NCBI RefSeq assembly: GCF_005863245.1
Contig: NZ_VBUT01000002.1
Location: 496,001 to 560,000, forward strand
Direction: 5' to 3'
Origin: Nocardia cyriacigeorgica
Lineage (GTDB): Bacteria; Actinomycetota; Actinomycetes; Mycobacteriales; Mycobacteriaceae
Length of the DNA stretch: 64,000 bases
The stretch's first letter is position 1; each line of letters opens with the position of its first letter. Positions 26,139 through 34,095 of the stretch are shown piece by piece. The notes under the pieces are model-generated. The model ran no database searches and was not told the origin of the DNA. It was given only the letters and a program-made list of their open reading frames with translations. Both the position numbers and the translations under genes were made by a program.

Positions 26139-26996
26139 ATGACCACCAAGCCGGTGCCGACCAACATCCCACGCAGGCAGCTCGGCCGGCAGCTACGGGA
26201 AATCCGCCAGGGTGCGGGACTTTCCATAGAACACCTCGCGCGGCTGTTGGGGCGCGGAGCGACGACAGTGCAGAGATTGGAGACCGGGACGGCTAACACG
26301 ATCCGGATCAGTGATTTGGAAGGGATCTGCGAGCTGTGTAATGCGGACGACAAGCTGCCGGGACTCGTGCGCTTGGCGCAGGAAGCAGGGGAGCCTGATC
26401 AGGGCTGGTGGCACCAATACGCCGAGGTACTCAACGAGAACTTCGCGCCGTACCTCAGCTTGGAGTCGAACGCGACGAAGGTGACCCAGTATCAGTCTGG
26501 GCTGTGCCCTGGACTGTTGCAGATACCTGACTACACCCGTGCGTTGGGTCAGTTGGCGGATATACCGCCTGAGGAGATCGAGGATCAGGTCCAGATCCGC
26601 GCCAGGCGCCAACGATCGCTCCACCGGTCGCGGAGCCCGCTCACATGTGATCTCCTCATCGAGGAGTCAGTACTGCGGCGGGTAGTGGGCAGCCGGTCCG
26701 TGATGGCGAAGCAGGTCCAAGTGCTTGCGGATGTTCCTGTCAACGTTGAATTGCGTGTCCTCCCTGTCGGAGCGCCGTATCCGCATGGCAAGCACGTTGG
26801 TTCATTCCAGATTCTCGACCTGGTGGGTGAGCCGTCAGTGGTCCACCTCGAACAGCTGAGCTCGAGCATCTACTACGACCGGCCGCGAATGGTCCACGAG
26901 TATCGCCGAGCACACGAGGCGTTCAAACGAGTAGCGTTGTCGGTGCCGGACAGTAAGCGTTTGCTGAGGCAGATTGCGAGGGAGCACAAGTCGTGA
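26139..26996 (+). CDS. XRE-family regulator with DUF5753 domain
   Basis: A 285-residue DNA-binding protein, start at the ATG at 26139 (GGGGAAGG upstream). The N-terminal Cro/CI-type HTH is at about residues 12-68 (LGRQLREIRQGAGLSIEHLARLLGRGATTVQRLE). The rest is DUF5753 (QSGLCPGLLQIPDYTRAL, VHLEQLSSSIYYDRP). These proteins occur in many paralogous copies in Streptomyces and Nocardia, each paired with a DUF397 protein, as in the WhiJ system of developmental control. It overlaps the DUF397 gene (GTGA). The GC content looks lower than in the neighbours, which suggests transfer. Confidence 0.88.
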   Translation: MTTKPVPTNIPRRQLGRQLREIRQGAGLSIEHLARLLGRGATTVQRLETGTANTIRISDLEGICELCNADDKLPGLVRLAQEAGEPDQGWWHQYAEVLNENFAPYLSLESNATKVTQYQSGLCPGLLQIPDYTRALGQLADIPPEEIEDQVQIRARRQRSLHRSRSPLTCDLLIEESVLRRVVGSRSVMAKQVQVLADVPVNVELRVLPVGAPYPHGKHVGSFQILDLVGEPSVVHLEQLSSSIYYDRPRMVHEYRRAHEAFKRVALSVPDSKRLLRQIAREHKS

Positions 26997-27193
26997 ACGT
27001 CGATCTATCGGGCGCTCGGTGGTTCAAATCCGTCCGAAGTGGAACGGGTGGCGAATGCGTCGAAGTAGCACACCTCCCCACCGCCCACGTCGCCGTCCGA
27101 GACTCCAAAAACCCCACCGGCCCAGCCCTCATCTTCACCCCCACCGCCTGGGACGCCTTCCTCACCCGAACCCGAGCCGCACGGATGGGGTGA
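26993..27193 (+). CDS. DUF397 family protein
   Basis: A 66-residue protein with the DUF397 pattern (WFKSVRSGTGGECVEVAHLP, then VAVRDSKNPTGPALIFTPTAWDAFL). The partner of the XRE/DUF5753 regulator, started by a GTG overlapping its stop. In the WhiJ-type model the small protein counteracts the DNA-binding partner; whether it acts so here is inference. Confidence 0.88.
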   Translation: MNVDLSGARWFKSVRSGTGGECVEVAHLPTAHVAVRDSKNPTGPALIFTPTAWDAFLTRTRAARMG

Positions 27194-27334
27194 CGTCGCA
27201 CAAGTTCGGTTGTGTCGCCCGGCGTGTTGTACGGCGTGTCGCTGTGCGAAGTTGCCGGAAAGTGTGCGACTTCGTCACCGAAATGATTGCGCCGCAGCTG
27301 ATCGGATCGGGCCCGTAGATCTGTCGCGGGTTGT

Positions 27335-28069
27335 TCAGGGTCGACGGTCGTGCGGCCTCGAGCGGTGCCCCTCGCCGACGTGTGCCAGCACGCTGGGGGA
27401 GAGCCGGCCGACGATGGCGGGGGCCTGGTGGATGAGGGTGTCGTCGGTGAGGGCTTCGACCAAGAAGAGGGCGAAGTCCGTGCGGCGGGTGCGGTTGCTG
27501 GCGAGGATGGGGTCGCCGACGTGCGGACTCCAAACGGGCAGGCCTTGGCTTTCGCCTTCTTCGAGGTCGCTGGCGCGGACGAGGGTCCAGCGGCGGTCGC
27601 TGGCGTAGATGTGGCGGGCGGCCTCCACTTGGTCGTCGATTTCGACGGCGCGGACCAGGCGGGCCAGCCAGGTGGTGATCCGGACGACCGTCTTGAACTG
27701 CCAGGTGTAGGTGTCGTTGTCGTCGCGGGCGACGTGCCAGCCGCACGAGAAGATCAGGCGCGCATCGGGTTCGGCGTAGTCGAGGACGGCTCGAGCGGTA
27801 CCCGAGGAGTACTGCTGGATGCCCCACGGCGCCAGCACCGTCAGCACGCCGTCGCATCCGGCGACCGCCTGCCGGATCACCTCGCGGTCGTTGGTGGGGC
27901 CGGCGACGATCGTGATCCGGTCGGCGACCTCGGCCAGTTTCGGCACGCTCTTCTCGCGGCAGACGCCGACGACTTCGTAGCCGCGGTCGAGGGCGTGCCG
28001 GACCATGTACTGCCCGAGTTTGCCCGAGGCGCCGACGATGCACACCTTCCGTATCTGGTCTGTGCTCAT
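27335..28069 (-). CDS. NmrA-like NAD(P)-binding protein
   Basis: A 244-residue atypical short-chain dehydrogenase. The Rossmann motif VGASGKLGQYMVRHAL is at residues 11-26, with VTVLAPWG, SCGWHV and the late VRASDLEEG typical of NmrA/SDR_a5. The canonical YxxxK is not clear, so it may sense NAD(P) or reduce a small substrate. It is divergent from a TetR gene, and two identical-type palindromes lie between them, so TetR almost certainly controls it. Confidence 0.8.
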   Translation of the reverse strand: MSTDQIRKVCIVGASGKLGQYMVRHALDRGYEVVGVCREKSVPKLAEVADRITIVAGPTNDREVIRQAVAGCDGVLTVLAPWGIQQYSSGTARAVLDYAEPDARLIFSCGWHVARDDNDTYTWQFKTVVRITTWLARLVRAVEIDDQVEAARHIYASDRRWTLVRASDLEEGESQGLPVWSPHVGDPILASNRTRRTDFALFLVEALTDDTLIHQAPAIVGRLSPSVLAHVGEGHRSRPHDRRP

Positions 28070-28093
28070 GTTCCCGCGCTCCTGACGTTGTGA

Positions 28094-28131
28094 ACTTACG
28101 ATGTAAGTCACGGTAGACTTACGGTGTAAGT
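28094..28131. promoter_or_regulatory. two tandem TetR operators ACTTAC-N3-GTAAGT
   Basis: Perfect palindromes at 28094-28108 (ACTTACGATGTAAGT) and 28117-28131 (ACTTACGGTGTAAGT). Their centres are 23 bp apart, about two helical turns, in the divergent NmrA-TetR spacer. Two TetR dimers could bind the same face of the DNA and repress both promoters. Confidence 0.88.
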
Positions 28132-28153
28132 GCGTCAAGGGTGGAGGAGTCGA

Positions 28154-28837
28154 ATGGGCGAGCTGGGCACGCGCCGGCGCGGGCGAACGGACCGGGCGCC
28201 GCTGAGCAGGGAACGGGTGATCGCCGTCGCGGTACGGCTGGCCGACGAGAAGGGCGAGGCCGGCGTCACGATGCGTGCGGTCGCGGCGGGGCTGGGTGTG
28301 GAGGCGATGTCGCTGTACAACCATGTGGCCGGGCGCGAGGACATCCTCGACGGGATGGTCGACGCGGTGTTCGCCGAGATCGACCTGCCCGCCGCGAACT
28401 CGGATTGGAAGTCCGCGATGCGCGAGCGCGCCCACTCCACTCGCGCGGCGCTGCGTCGGCACCGCTGGGCCGTCGGCCTGATGGATTCGCGCAGCCACCC
28501 CGGCCCGGCCACCCTGCGCCACCATGACGCCGTGCTCGGCGTCCTGCGTGCCGCCGGCTTCTCGGTAGCGATGGCGGCGCATGCCTTTTCGGTGATCGAC
28601 AGCTACCTTTACGGATTCGTGCTGCAAGAACTGAGCCTGCCGTTCACCGACCGCGCCGAACTCGACGACATCGCCACCGGCATCCTGTCCGACGCACCCG
28701 CTGACGACTACCCGCACCTGTCCGAACTCATCGCCGACCACGCCCTGCGACCGGACTACTCCTACGCCGACGAGTTCGAGTTCGGGCTCACACTGATCCT
28801 CGATGCGTTACAACCCGACGGGAGTAACCCGGGCTAG
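28154..28837 (+). CDS. TetR-family regulator (TetR_C-type)
   Basis: A 227-residue repressor, start at the ATG at 28154 with GGAGGAG upstream. The HTH is at about residues 17-60 (LSRERVIAVAVRLADEKGEAGVTMRAVAAGLGVEAMSLYNHVAGREDIL). The C-terminal domain resembles that of tetracycline-repressor-like sensors (RHRWAVGLMDSR, HHDAVLGVLRAAGFS). Likely targets are itself and the NmrA gene, through the two palindromes just upstream. The ligand is unknown. Confidence 0.88.
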   Translation: MGELGTRRRGRTDRAPLSRERVIAVAVRLADEKGEAGVTMRAVAAGLGVEAMSLYNHVAGREDILDGMVDAVFAEIDLPAANSDWKSAMRERAHSTRAALRRHRWAVGLMDSRSHPGPATLRHHDAVLGVLRAAGFSVAMAAHAFSVIDSYLYGFVLQELSLPFTDRAELDDIATGILSDAPADDYPHLSELIADHALRPDYSYADEFEFGLTLILDALQPDGSNPG

Positions 28838-28849
28838 GCTCGGGTCACC

Positions 28850-29257
28850 ATGCCCGATCTGTACGGAATCAATCACCTCACGCTGTCCACTACCGACCTC
28901 GACCGATTGGTGCGCTACTACACCGAATTGCTCGGAGCGCGGCTCGCTTTCGAGCGCGCGGCCACCGCCGGCGATCCACGGATCGCGGTTATCGATGTCG
29001 GGAGCGCCGATCACCTGATGATCGTCGAAACCGAGAGCGGCACGACGGCCGAGCTCGATCCGCTCGGCCGGGCAGGGTGGGGGCTGCGAGTGGGCGAATA
29101 CGAGAGCTTGGTGCAGGTCCGGGAACGGCTCGTGGGTGCCGGGTGGCCGGTCGGGGAGATCGAAACCTTGCCGACGCAATGGACGATGACGGCGCGCGAC
29201 CCGGATGGGCGGCCGGTGGATATCCGGGCCCATCGACCTCGCCCCGCAACGGCCTGA
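28850..29257 (+). CDS. VOC (glyoxalase/bleomycin-resistance) family protein
   Basis: A 135-residue vicinal-oxygen-chelate protein. It has the opening INHLTLSTTDLDRLVRYYTELLGARLAFE and closing TMTARDPDGRPVDIRAHRP typical of the two beta-alpha-beta-beta-beta modules. The metal ligands H (in INHLTL) and an acidic residue late in the chain are plausible. A TAGGCT box (28835-28840), nine bases before the ATG, overlaps the stop codon of the TetR gene, so it may be transcribed separately. The substrate is unknown. Confidence 0.8.
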   Translation: MPDLYGINHLTLSTTDLDRLVRYYTELLGARLAFERAATAGDPRIAVIDVGSADHLMIVETESGTTAELDPLGRAGWGLRVGEYESLVQVRERLVGAGWPVGEIETLPTQWTMTARDPDGRPVDIRAHRPRPATA

Positions 29258-29276
29258 TTCGCCGGGTCCGTCGCAG

Positions 29277-29332
29277 CCGATCGGATCCGCCGCGCCGTAG
29301 CCGCCGATCGGATCCGCCGATCGGATCCGCCG
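29277..29332. repeat. three copies of CCGATCGGATCCGCCG
   Basis: Sixteen-base units at 29277-29292, 29304-29319 and 29317-29332 (the last two overlap by three bases), just after the VOC stop codon. Each unit contains the self-complementary CGGATCCG and CGATCG. Function unknown. Confidence 0.8.
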
Positions 29333-29445
29333 ACGCACCCGTCGCGGCCGGCGTTCGGCACCGGCAGTGCGCGGGAAGTTCTCCCGCACAGCCGAATCCG
29401 ACACCCCGCGTCGGGTGCCGGGCGTTGCGGCCCGCCCATGACACG

Positions 29446-30438
29446 ATGCCTCGAATGAAGCGCGGGATAAGGGTTTCCGGGTGGGTGGCGGCGGTCGTGG
29501 CCGGGATGTGCCTGTCCGTCCTGGCCGTTCCGGGGGCGAATGCGGAGCCCGGATGCGTCGTGCGGGTGCGGCCGGTGGCTGTGGCGGTGGATGGGGAGAC
29601 GGCGACCGGGAGGGTCTATGAGCCGACCGGATGCGCGGGGCCGAGCGGCGGGCTGGTGGTCGCGGCGCACGGGCACGACGGCTCTTTGGCCGACTTCGCC
29701 GGATACCTGACATCGATCGCGCAGCGGACCGCTACGCCGGTACTCGTCATGGATATGCGAAGCGACGCCAGCACGTGGCGCACCGGCGAATGGAATCTGT
29801 GGGCGGGTTGGCGGGATCTGGTCGCAGCGACGCAGTGGTACAAGAGCGAGCATCCGGGGACCGCGCGCACGGTGCTGTGGGGCTGGAGTCAGGGCGGCAC
29901 CGTCAGCGGGCTGGCGGCCGCGCACGGCCCGCACGGACTGTTCGACTACTGGGTGGACAACTACGGTCCCGCCGACGTGTTCACCCGCTGGCTCGGCGCG
30001 GCCGGTGACCCGCGGATGCGCGCGCAGATCGAACGCGATGCCGGCGGCTGCCCGCCGGTGGCGTGCCCGCAGGCGTACGCCGACCGCTCGCCCGCGCTGC
30101 TGGCCGGGCGGATGGGAGTTCGCCGCGCGTTCCTGATCCACGGGACCGCCGACCCGGTGGTTCCGTACGCGGCGAGCGTGCAGATGCGGACGGCGCTGCT
30201 GGTGGCGGGTAAACCGACGTCGATGTACACCATCGTCACCGGCCGCGACCTGAACGGCGCCATCGTCCCCGGTGATCACAGCATCGGACCGGCGTTCTTC
30301 GAAGGCGGCTGCGTGGTCGAACGGCTGTTGCTGGGCACCGAACCCGTCGACGGCGGCGATCGCGAATACCTCGTCGATGTGGCGGCGGGTGTCGTCACCG
30401 CCCCTGCGGCGCCGGTCGACGCGAAATGTGCTGCGTGA
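29446..30438 (+). CDS. secreted alpha/beta hydrolase
   Basis: A 330-residue exported hydrolase. It has a signal peptide of about 32 residues (KRGIRVSGWVAAVVAGMCLSVLAVPGANA). VVAAHGHDGS forms the oxyanion region, GWSQGGTVSG the nucleophile elbow, HGTADPVVPYA the acid, and PGDHSIGP the likely histidine. Cysteines (C near residue 36, CAGP, CPPVAC, GGCVV, KCAA) suggest disulfides. An ATG three codons downstream (29455) is an alternative start. It may be an esterase or lipase; the substrate is unknown. Confidence 0.78.
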   Translation: MPRMKRGIRVSGWVAAVVAGMCLSVLAVPGANAEPGCVVRVRPVAVAVDGETATGRVYEPTGCAGPSGGLVVAAHGHDGSLADFAGYLTSIAQRTATPVLVMDMRSDASTWRTGEWNLWAGWRDLVAATQWYKSEHPGTARTVLWGWSQGGTVSGLAAAHGPHGLFDYWVDNYGPADVFTRWLGAAGDPRMRAQIERDAGGCPPVACPQAYADRSPALLAGRMGVRRAFLIHGTADPVVPYAASVQMRTALLVAGKPTSMYTIVTGRDLNGAIVPGDHSIGPAFFEGGCVVERLLLGTEPVDGGDREYLVDVAAGVVTAPAAPVDAKCAA

Positions 30439-30486
30439 CCCCGGCCTACTCGACGGAGCAGGCCGGGCACGCGATACGAGCGAACC

Positions 30487-30777
30487 TCAGCGGTCGGCCG
30501 GCGGCTGCGGCGGGTGACCGTCGGGGCCGGTCGGCGGCGGGCACGGCCTGCCGTCGGCGCCGATCGGCGGCGGCAGCGGCTTGCCGTCGGGGCCGATCGG
30601 GGGCGGCAGCGGGCGGCCGTCGGGGCCCAGCGGCGGGGGCGGGCAGCCGTCACCCGGGACGCCTGCCAGCGTCACCGGCGCGGTGCCGGCGGGCGCGGCG
30701 ATGGCCGACCCGGCGCCGATGACGCCGAATCCGGCGATCGCTGCGGCGACCAGGACGCTCGCGGTCCGAAGCCTCAT
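30487..30777 (-). CDS. small secreted proline-rich repeat protein
   Basis: Ninety-six residues. A signal peptide (to about AIAA-PAG, residue 28) is followed by a short linker. Then come four imperfect 11-residue units of the form GPDGRPLPPPI (33-bp repeats in the DNA). There are two cysteines, CPPPP and CPPPT. GAGGATCAC precedes its ATG. Such Gly-Asp-Pro repeats form extended chains and could be a cell-wall or surface spacer. No enzymatic domain. The repeat number may vary between strains. Confidence 0.7.
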   Translation of the reverse strand: MRLRTASVLVAAAIAGFGVIGAGSAIAAPAGTAPVTLAGVPGDGCPPPPLGPDGRPLPPPIGPDGKPLPPPIGADGRPCPPPTGPDGHPPQPPADR

Positions 30778-31004
30778 AATGTGATCCTCACTCGAATGTG
30801 GTTGTCCTACAACGACTTGGACGCAGACGCGCGCGTCCGGTTCCCGACAGAAGGGCAATGTGACGGCAATCACTCTGCGGTCCCCGTGCTCATCGCTGAC
30901 CGACCACCGCGCGGGACCGATGTCCACCGAGCCCGAGCGCACCGGAACACGTGCGGGCACGGTGTGGTTGTCCGAGACGACACGACAACGAATCGAGGAC
31001 ATCG

Positions 31005-31871
31005 ATGAGCAAGCCCGCGGACCCGGCCTACCACTGGAACGGCGCAGAGATCGATCTGGACGCGTATCTGGCCAGGATCGGTTATGACGGCGAGCGCGCA
31101 CCCACCGTCGCCGCGCTGCGGGCGCTGGTGGCCGCGCACACCACCTCGATCCCATTCGAGAACCTCGAGGCCGTCCTCGGCCGCCCGGTGCCGCTGGATG
31201 TGGAGTCGTTGCAGGACAAGCTGGTGCGGCGACGGCGCGGCGGATACTGCTACGAGAACGTCGGGCTGTTCGCGGCGGCACTGGAACGGCTCGGGTTCGG
31301 GGTCACCGGGCTCAGCGGCCGGGTGACGATGGGCTCGGGCGGGCTACGCCCGGCGACACACGCGCTACTACGCGTCATCACCGATGACGACGACCGGGTG
31401 TGGATCGTCGACGTCGGATTCGGCGCCGGGCCTGCCGAGCCGTACGAACTCGCCGACTCCGGCGGCGAATTCATCCTGGGTGAATGGAAGTACCGCCTCG
31501 AGCACGGCGCAGGCGAACTCGACAGCGATCTGTGGACGCTGCACCACTTCGCCCGCGACGGCTGGGTCGACCGCTACACCTTCACGCTGAACCCGCAGTA
31601 CCGCATCGACTTCGAGGTCGGCAACCATTTCGTCTCGACCTCACCGCGCTCCCCGTTCACCCAGCGCCCCTTCGTGCAACGCTTCCACACCGGCGCCCAC
31701 CACATCCTCGACGGCGCGACCTGGATCACCGAATACCCCGACGGCACCAGCGAAACCCGTGACATGGAACTCGCAGACTTGCCCACGGTGTTGACCGACG
31801 TCTTCGATATCGACCTCACCGAGGAAGACGCGAAAGCGGTGATCTCCGCGCCCTGGACCGCGCAGGAATGA
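31005..31871 (+). CDS. nat: arylamine N-acetyltransferase
   Basis: Acetyl-CoA-dependent transferase acting on arylamines and hydrazines (isoniazid in mycobacteria), 288 residues, typical length. The catalytic triad can be placed as C82 (RGGYCYE), H119 (PATHALL) and D136 (VDVGFG). SIPFENLEAVLGRP near the N-terminus is conserved. GAGGAC precedes the ATG. It is a single gene here, without the cholesterol-catabolism neighbours seen in mycobacteria. Confidence 0.93.
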   Translation: MSKPADPAYHWNGAEIDLDAYLARIGYDGERAPTVAALRALVAAHTTSIPFENLEAVLGRPVPLDVESLQDKLVRRRRGGYCYENVGLFAAALERLGFGVTGLSGRVTMGSGGLRPATHALLRVITDDDDRVWIVDVGFGAGPAEPYELADSGGEFILGEWKYRLEHGAGELDSDLWTLHHFARDGWVDRYTFTLNPQYRIDFEVGNHFVSTSPRSPFTQRPFVQRFHTGAHHILDGATWITEYPDGTSETRDMELADLPTVLTDVFDIDLTEEDAKAVISAPWTAQE

Positions 31872-31951
31872 GACGAACCGGTGACGATCGGCCCGCGCGG
31901 CACTCGGCGCGCCGGGTGACCGAGCGGCCGGTCGGATCGCATGCACCTCGC

Positions 31952-31957
31952 TACCCT
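31952..31957 (+). promoter_or_regulatory. -10 box of likely leaderless promoter
   Basis: TACCCT, seven bases before the GTG at 31965. It decides the start, because the in-frame ATG at 31941 would lie upstream of the promoter. Confidence 0.55.
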
Positions 31958-31964
31958 CGGGCGG

Positions 31965-33716
31965 GTGCGCACCGATCGGAAAGTCTTCGTGGTACTGGCC
32001 GCCGTCGCATTGTTCGCCGCGGGGTGTTCGTCGGGGCCGGAACAGCCCGACACCGTGGCAGGTGAGTTCGCCGAGGCCCTGAACAGGGACGATCTGCCTG
32101 CGGCGGCCGCGCTGACCGATAATCCGGCGCAGGCGGGGGACGCGCTGCGGGGACTGTACGAGGGGCTGGGGTCGGAGGTCGTGTTCCGGGTCGAGAATGC
32201 CGATGACGACCGGTTCACCCTCGCCGCGACCTGGAAACTCGGCAAGGACGGCCAGCACGAGTGGACCTACACCACCACCGGCACGGCCGCCGAATCCGGT
32301 GACGACTGGACGATCCACTGGAACCCGGCGACCGTCGCGCCCGGTCTGGACAAGGGGCCGCTGAGCTACGCGCCGGTGTATCCGGAACCCGCGCGGGTGC
32401 TGGACGCCAGCGGCGGGGAACTCATGACCGAACAGGTGGTCACCCTGGTCGATGTCGCGCAGGGCGCCGACACCGCAGCGCTGGCCGCCGTGCTCGCCCC
32501 GGTGGCGCCCACCATCACCGCCGCATCGCTGGACGCCGATCTGGCGGCCGCGGAGGGCAAACCCATCACGCCGATCAGCTTGCGCGCCAGCGATATCGCA
32601 CCGATTCAGGAGGCGCTGGCCGCCGTCCCCGGCGTCACCCTCGCACCGCAGACCCGGCTGCTGACCACCGATAAATCGCTGGCCGCGCCGACACTGTCCG
32701 GACTGAACGAACTGTGGCAGCAGCGCGCCGACGAGGCCGCGGGCTGGGCCGTGCGCGCCCGGACCCCGCAGGGCACCGAACGCATCGCGGGCCAGGACCC
32801 ACAGCCGACCGCCGACATCACCACCACCCTCGACATCGACCTGCAACATGCCGCCGAGGACGCGCTGACACCGCTGACCCAACCGGCGGCGATCGTGGCA
32901 CTGCAACCCTCGACCGGCAAGGTGGTGGCCGTCGCCCAGAACGAGGCCGCCGACGCGCAGGGCCCGATCGCGCTGACCGGGCTCTACCCACCCGGTTCGA
33001 CCTTCAAGACGGTGACGGCCTCGGCGGCGCTCGCGGACGGCGCCGTCACCCCGGACACCGTGCTGCCCTGCCCGGGTGAGGCGAATATCGAAGGCCGCCG
33101 CATCCCCAACGACGACAGCTTCGACCTGGGCGAGGTGCCGCTGCACACCGCCTTCGCTCGCTCCTGCAACACCACCATGGCCAGGCTCGCGGTGAACCTG
33201 CCGCCGAACGCGCTCACCGATACCGCCGCACAACTGGGTCTCGGCATCGACTACGTCACTCCTGGCCTCACCACCGTCACCGGCTCGGTGCCGCCCGCGA
33301 ACACCCCGGCCGAACGGGTCGAATCGAGTATCGGCCAGGGCACCGTCACCGCGTCGCCGTTCGGGATGGCCCTGGTCGCGGCCTCGCTCGCGCACGGAAG
33401 CCCGCCGGCGCCGATGCTGGTCGCCGGTGCGCCAGGCGTCGCGGACCGGACGCCGCAACCGCTGCCGGCGGGCGTGGCCGAGCAGGTGCGCACGATGATG
33501 CGCGAAACGATCACCGCGGGCACCGCCACCCAGCTCGCCGACATCCCCGGGCTGCTCGGCAAGACCGGGACCGCCGAATACGGCGACAACTCGAATGCCC
33601 ACGGCTGGTTCGTCGGCATCGACGGCGACCTGGCATTCGCGGTGTTCGTGGCGGACGCGGGAAGTTCGGCGCCCGCCGTGGAGGCCGCGGGACGCATGCT
33701 GCGGGCGAGTCGCTGA
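31965..33716 (+). CDS. class B penicillin-binding lipoprotein (MecA_N type)
   Basis: Membrane-anchored transpeptidase of 583 residues. The start at the GTG 31965 gives a short lipoprotein signal with lipobox AAGC, cysteine at residue 21. The NTF2-like MecA_N domain follows (about 30-150). The transpeptidase domain has SxxK (S345-T-F-K348, in PPGSTFK), SCN (ARSCNTT) and KTG (K533TGTAEY). The domain order matches the non-divisome class B lipoprotein PBPs of mycobacteria, which cross-link peptidoglycan and are beta-lactam targets. It depends on Lgt for anchoring. Confidence 0.88.
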   Translation: MRTDRKVFVVLAAVALFAAGCSSGPEQPDTVAGEFAEALNRDDLPAAAALTDNPAQAGDALRGLYEGLGSEVVFRVENADDDRFTLAATWKLGKDGQHEWTYTTTGTAAESGDDWTIHWNPATVAPGLDKGPLSYAPVYPEPARVLDASGGELMTEQVVTLVDVAQGADTAALAAVLAPVAPTITAASLDADLAAAEGKPITPISLRASDIAPIQEALAAVPGVTLAPQTRLLTTDKSLAAPTLSGLNELWQQRADEAAGWAVRARTPQGTERIAGQDPQPTADITTTLDIDLQHAAEDALTPLTQPAAIVALQPSTGKVVAVAQNEAADAQGPIALTGLYPPGSTFKTVTASAALADGAVTPDTVLPCPGEANIEGRRIPNDDSFDLGEVPLHTAFARSCNTTMARLAVNLPPNALTDTAAQLGLGIDYVTPGLTTVTGSVPPANTPAERVESSIGQGTVTASPFGMALVAASLAHGSPPAPMLVAGAPGVADRTPQPLPAGVAEQVRTMMRETITAGTATQLADIPGLLGKTGTAEYGDNSNAHGWFVGIDGDLAFAVFVADAGSSAPAVEAAGRMLRASR

Positions 33717-34095
33717 CCAGGGCCGAGCCGGTCGGCCTCGCGATCGGCGGCCCGCTCGTGCGGCTGTCCTGCGCCGCGCCGGGGACACCGTGGGCGCCGG
33801 GCACAGCGCCGTCCGGTGTGCGACCGGCCGGTCCGGGCGGCCACGAATGCGGTGGCGAACCGCGACGACGGCGGTGACCAGTGTGCGCATTCGCACGATG
33901 ACGGCGACGCACGCCGGCGGATGACCGCGAACGCGGACGCCGACGGTCGCGTCGCCGCGCGGAGAACGCACGGCGCTCTCGGCGAGTCGCACGGCGTGTC
34001 GGCCCGAGTTCGGACCCGTCCGGCACGCCGCGCGCACCGTGCCCGCAGGTGGCGGGGTAGCGGCGGACGCCGAAGGCGGGTCGAGGGGTGTATCA
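33717..34095. other. 379-bp gap before the Ser/Thr kinase gene
   Basis: No open frame here looks like a gene; several long frames exist only because stops are rare at this GC content. A small dyad GTGCG-CATT-CGCAC occurs near 33882. The right end carries possible upstream sequence of the kinase mRNA. Confidence 0.5.

Noticed and set aside
27194..27334. Imperfect inverted repeats (CGAAGT...ACTTCG and CGCACAA...TTGTGTCG) between convergent genes
   Set aside because: Short and interrupted; probably part of a terminator region but too weak to call individually.
33717..34095. Overlapping long frames on both strands before the kinase gene
   Set aside because: No domain, no ribosome binding site, and Arg-rich composition typical of chance frames.
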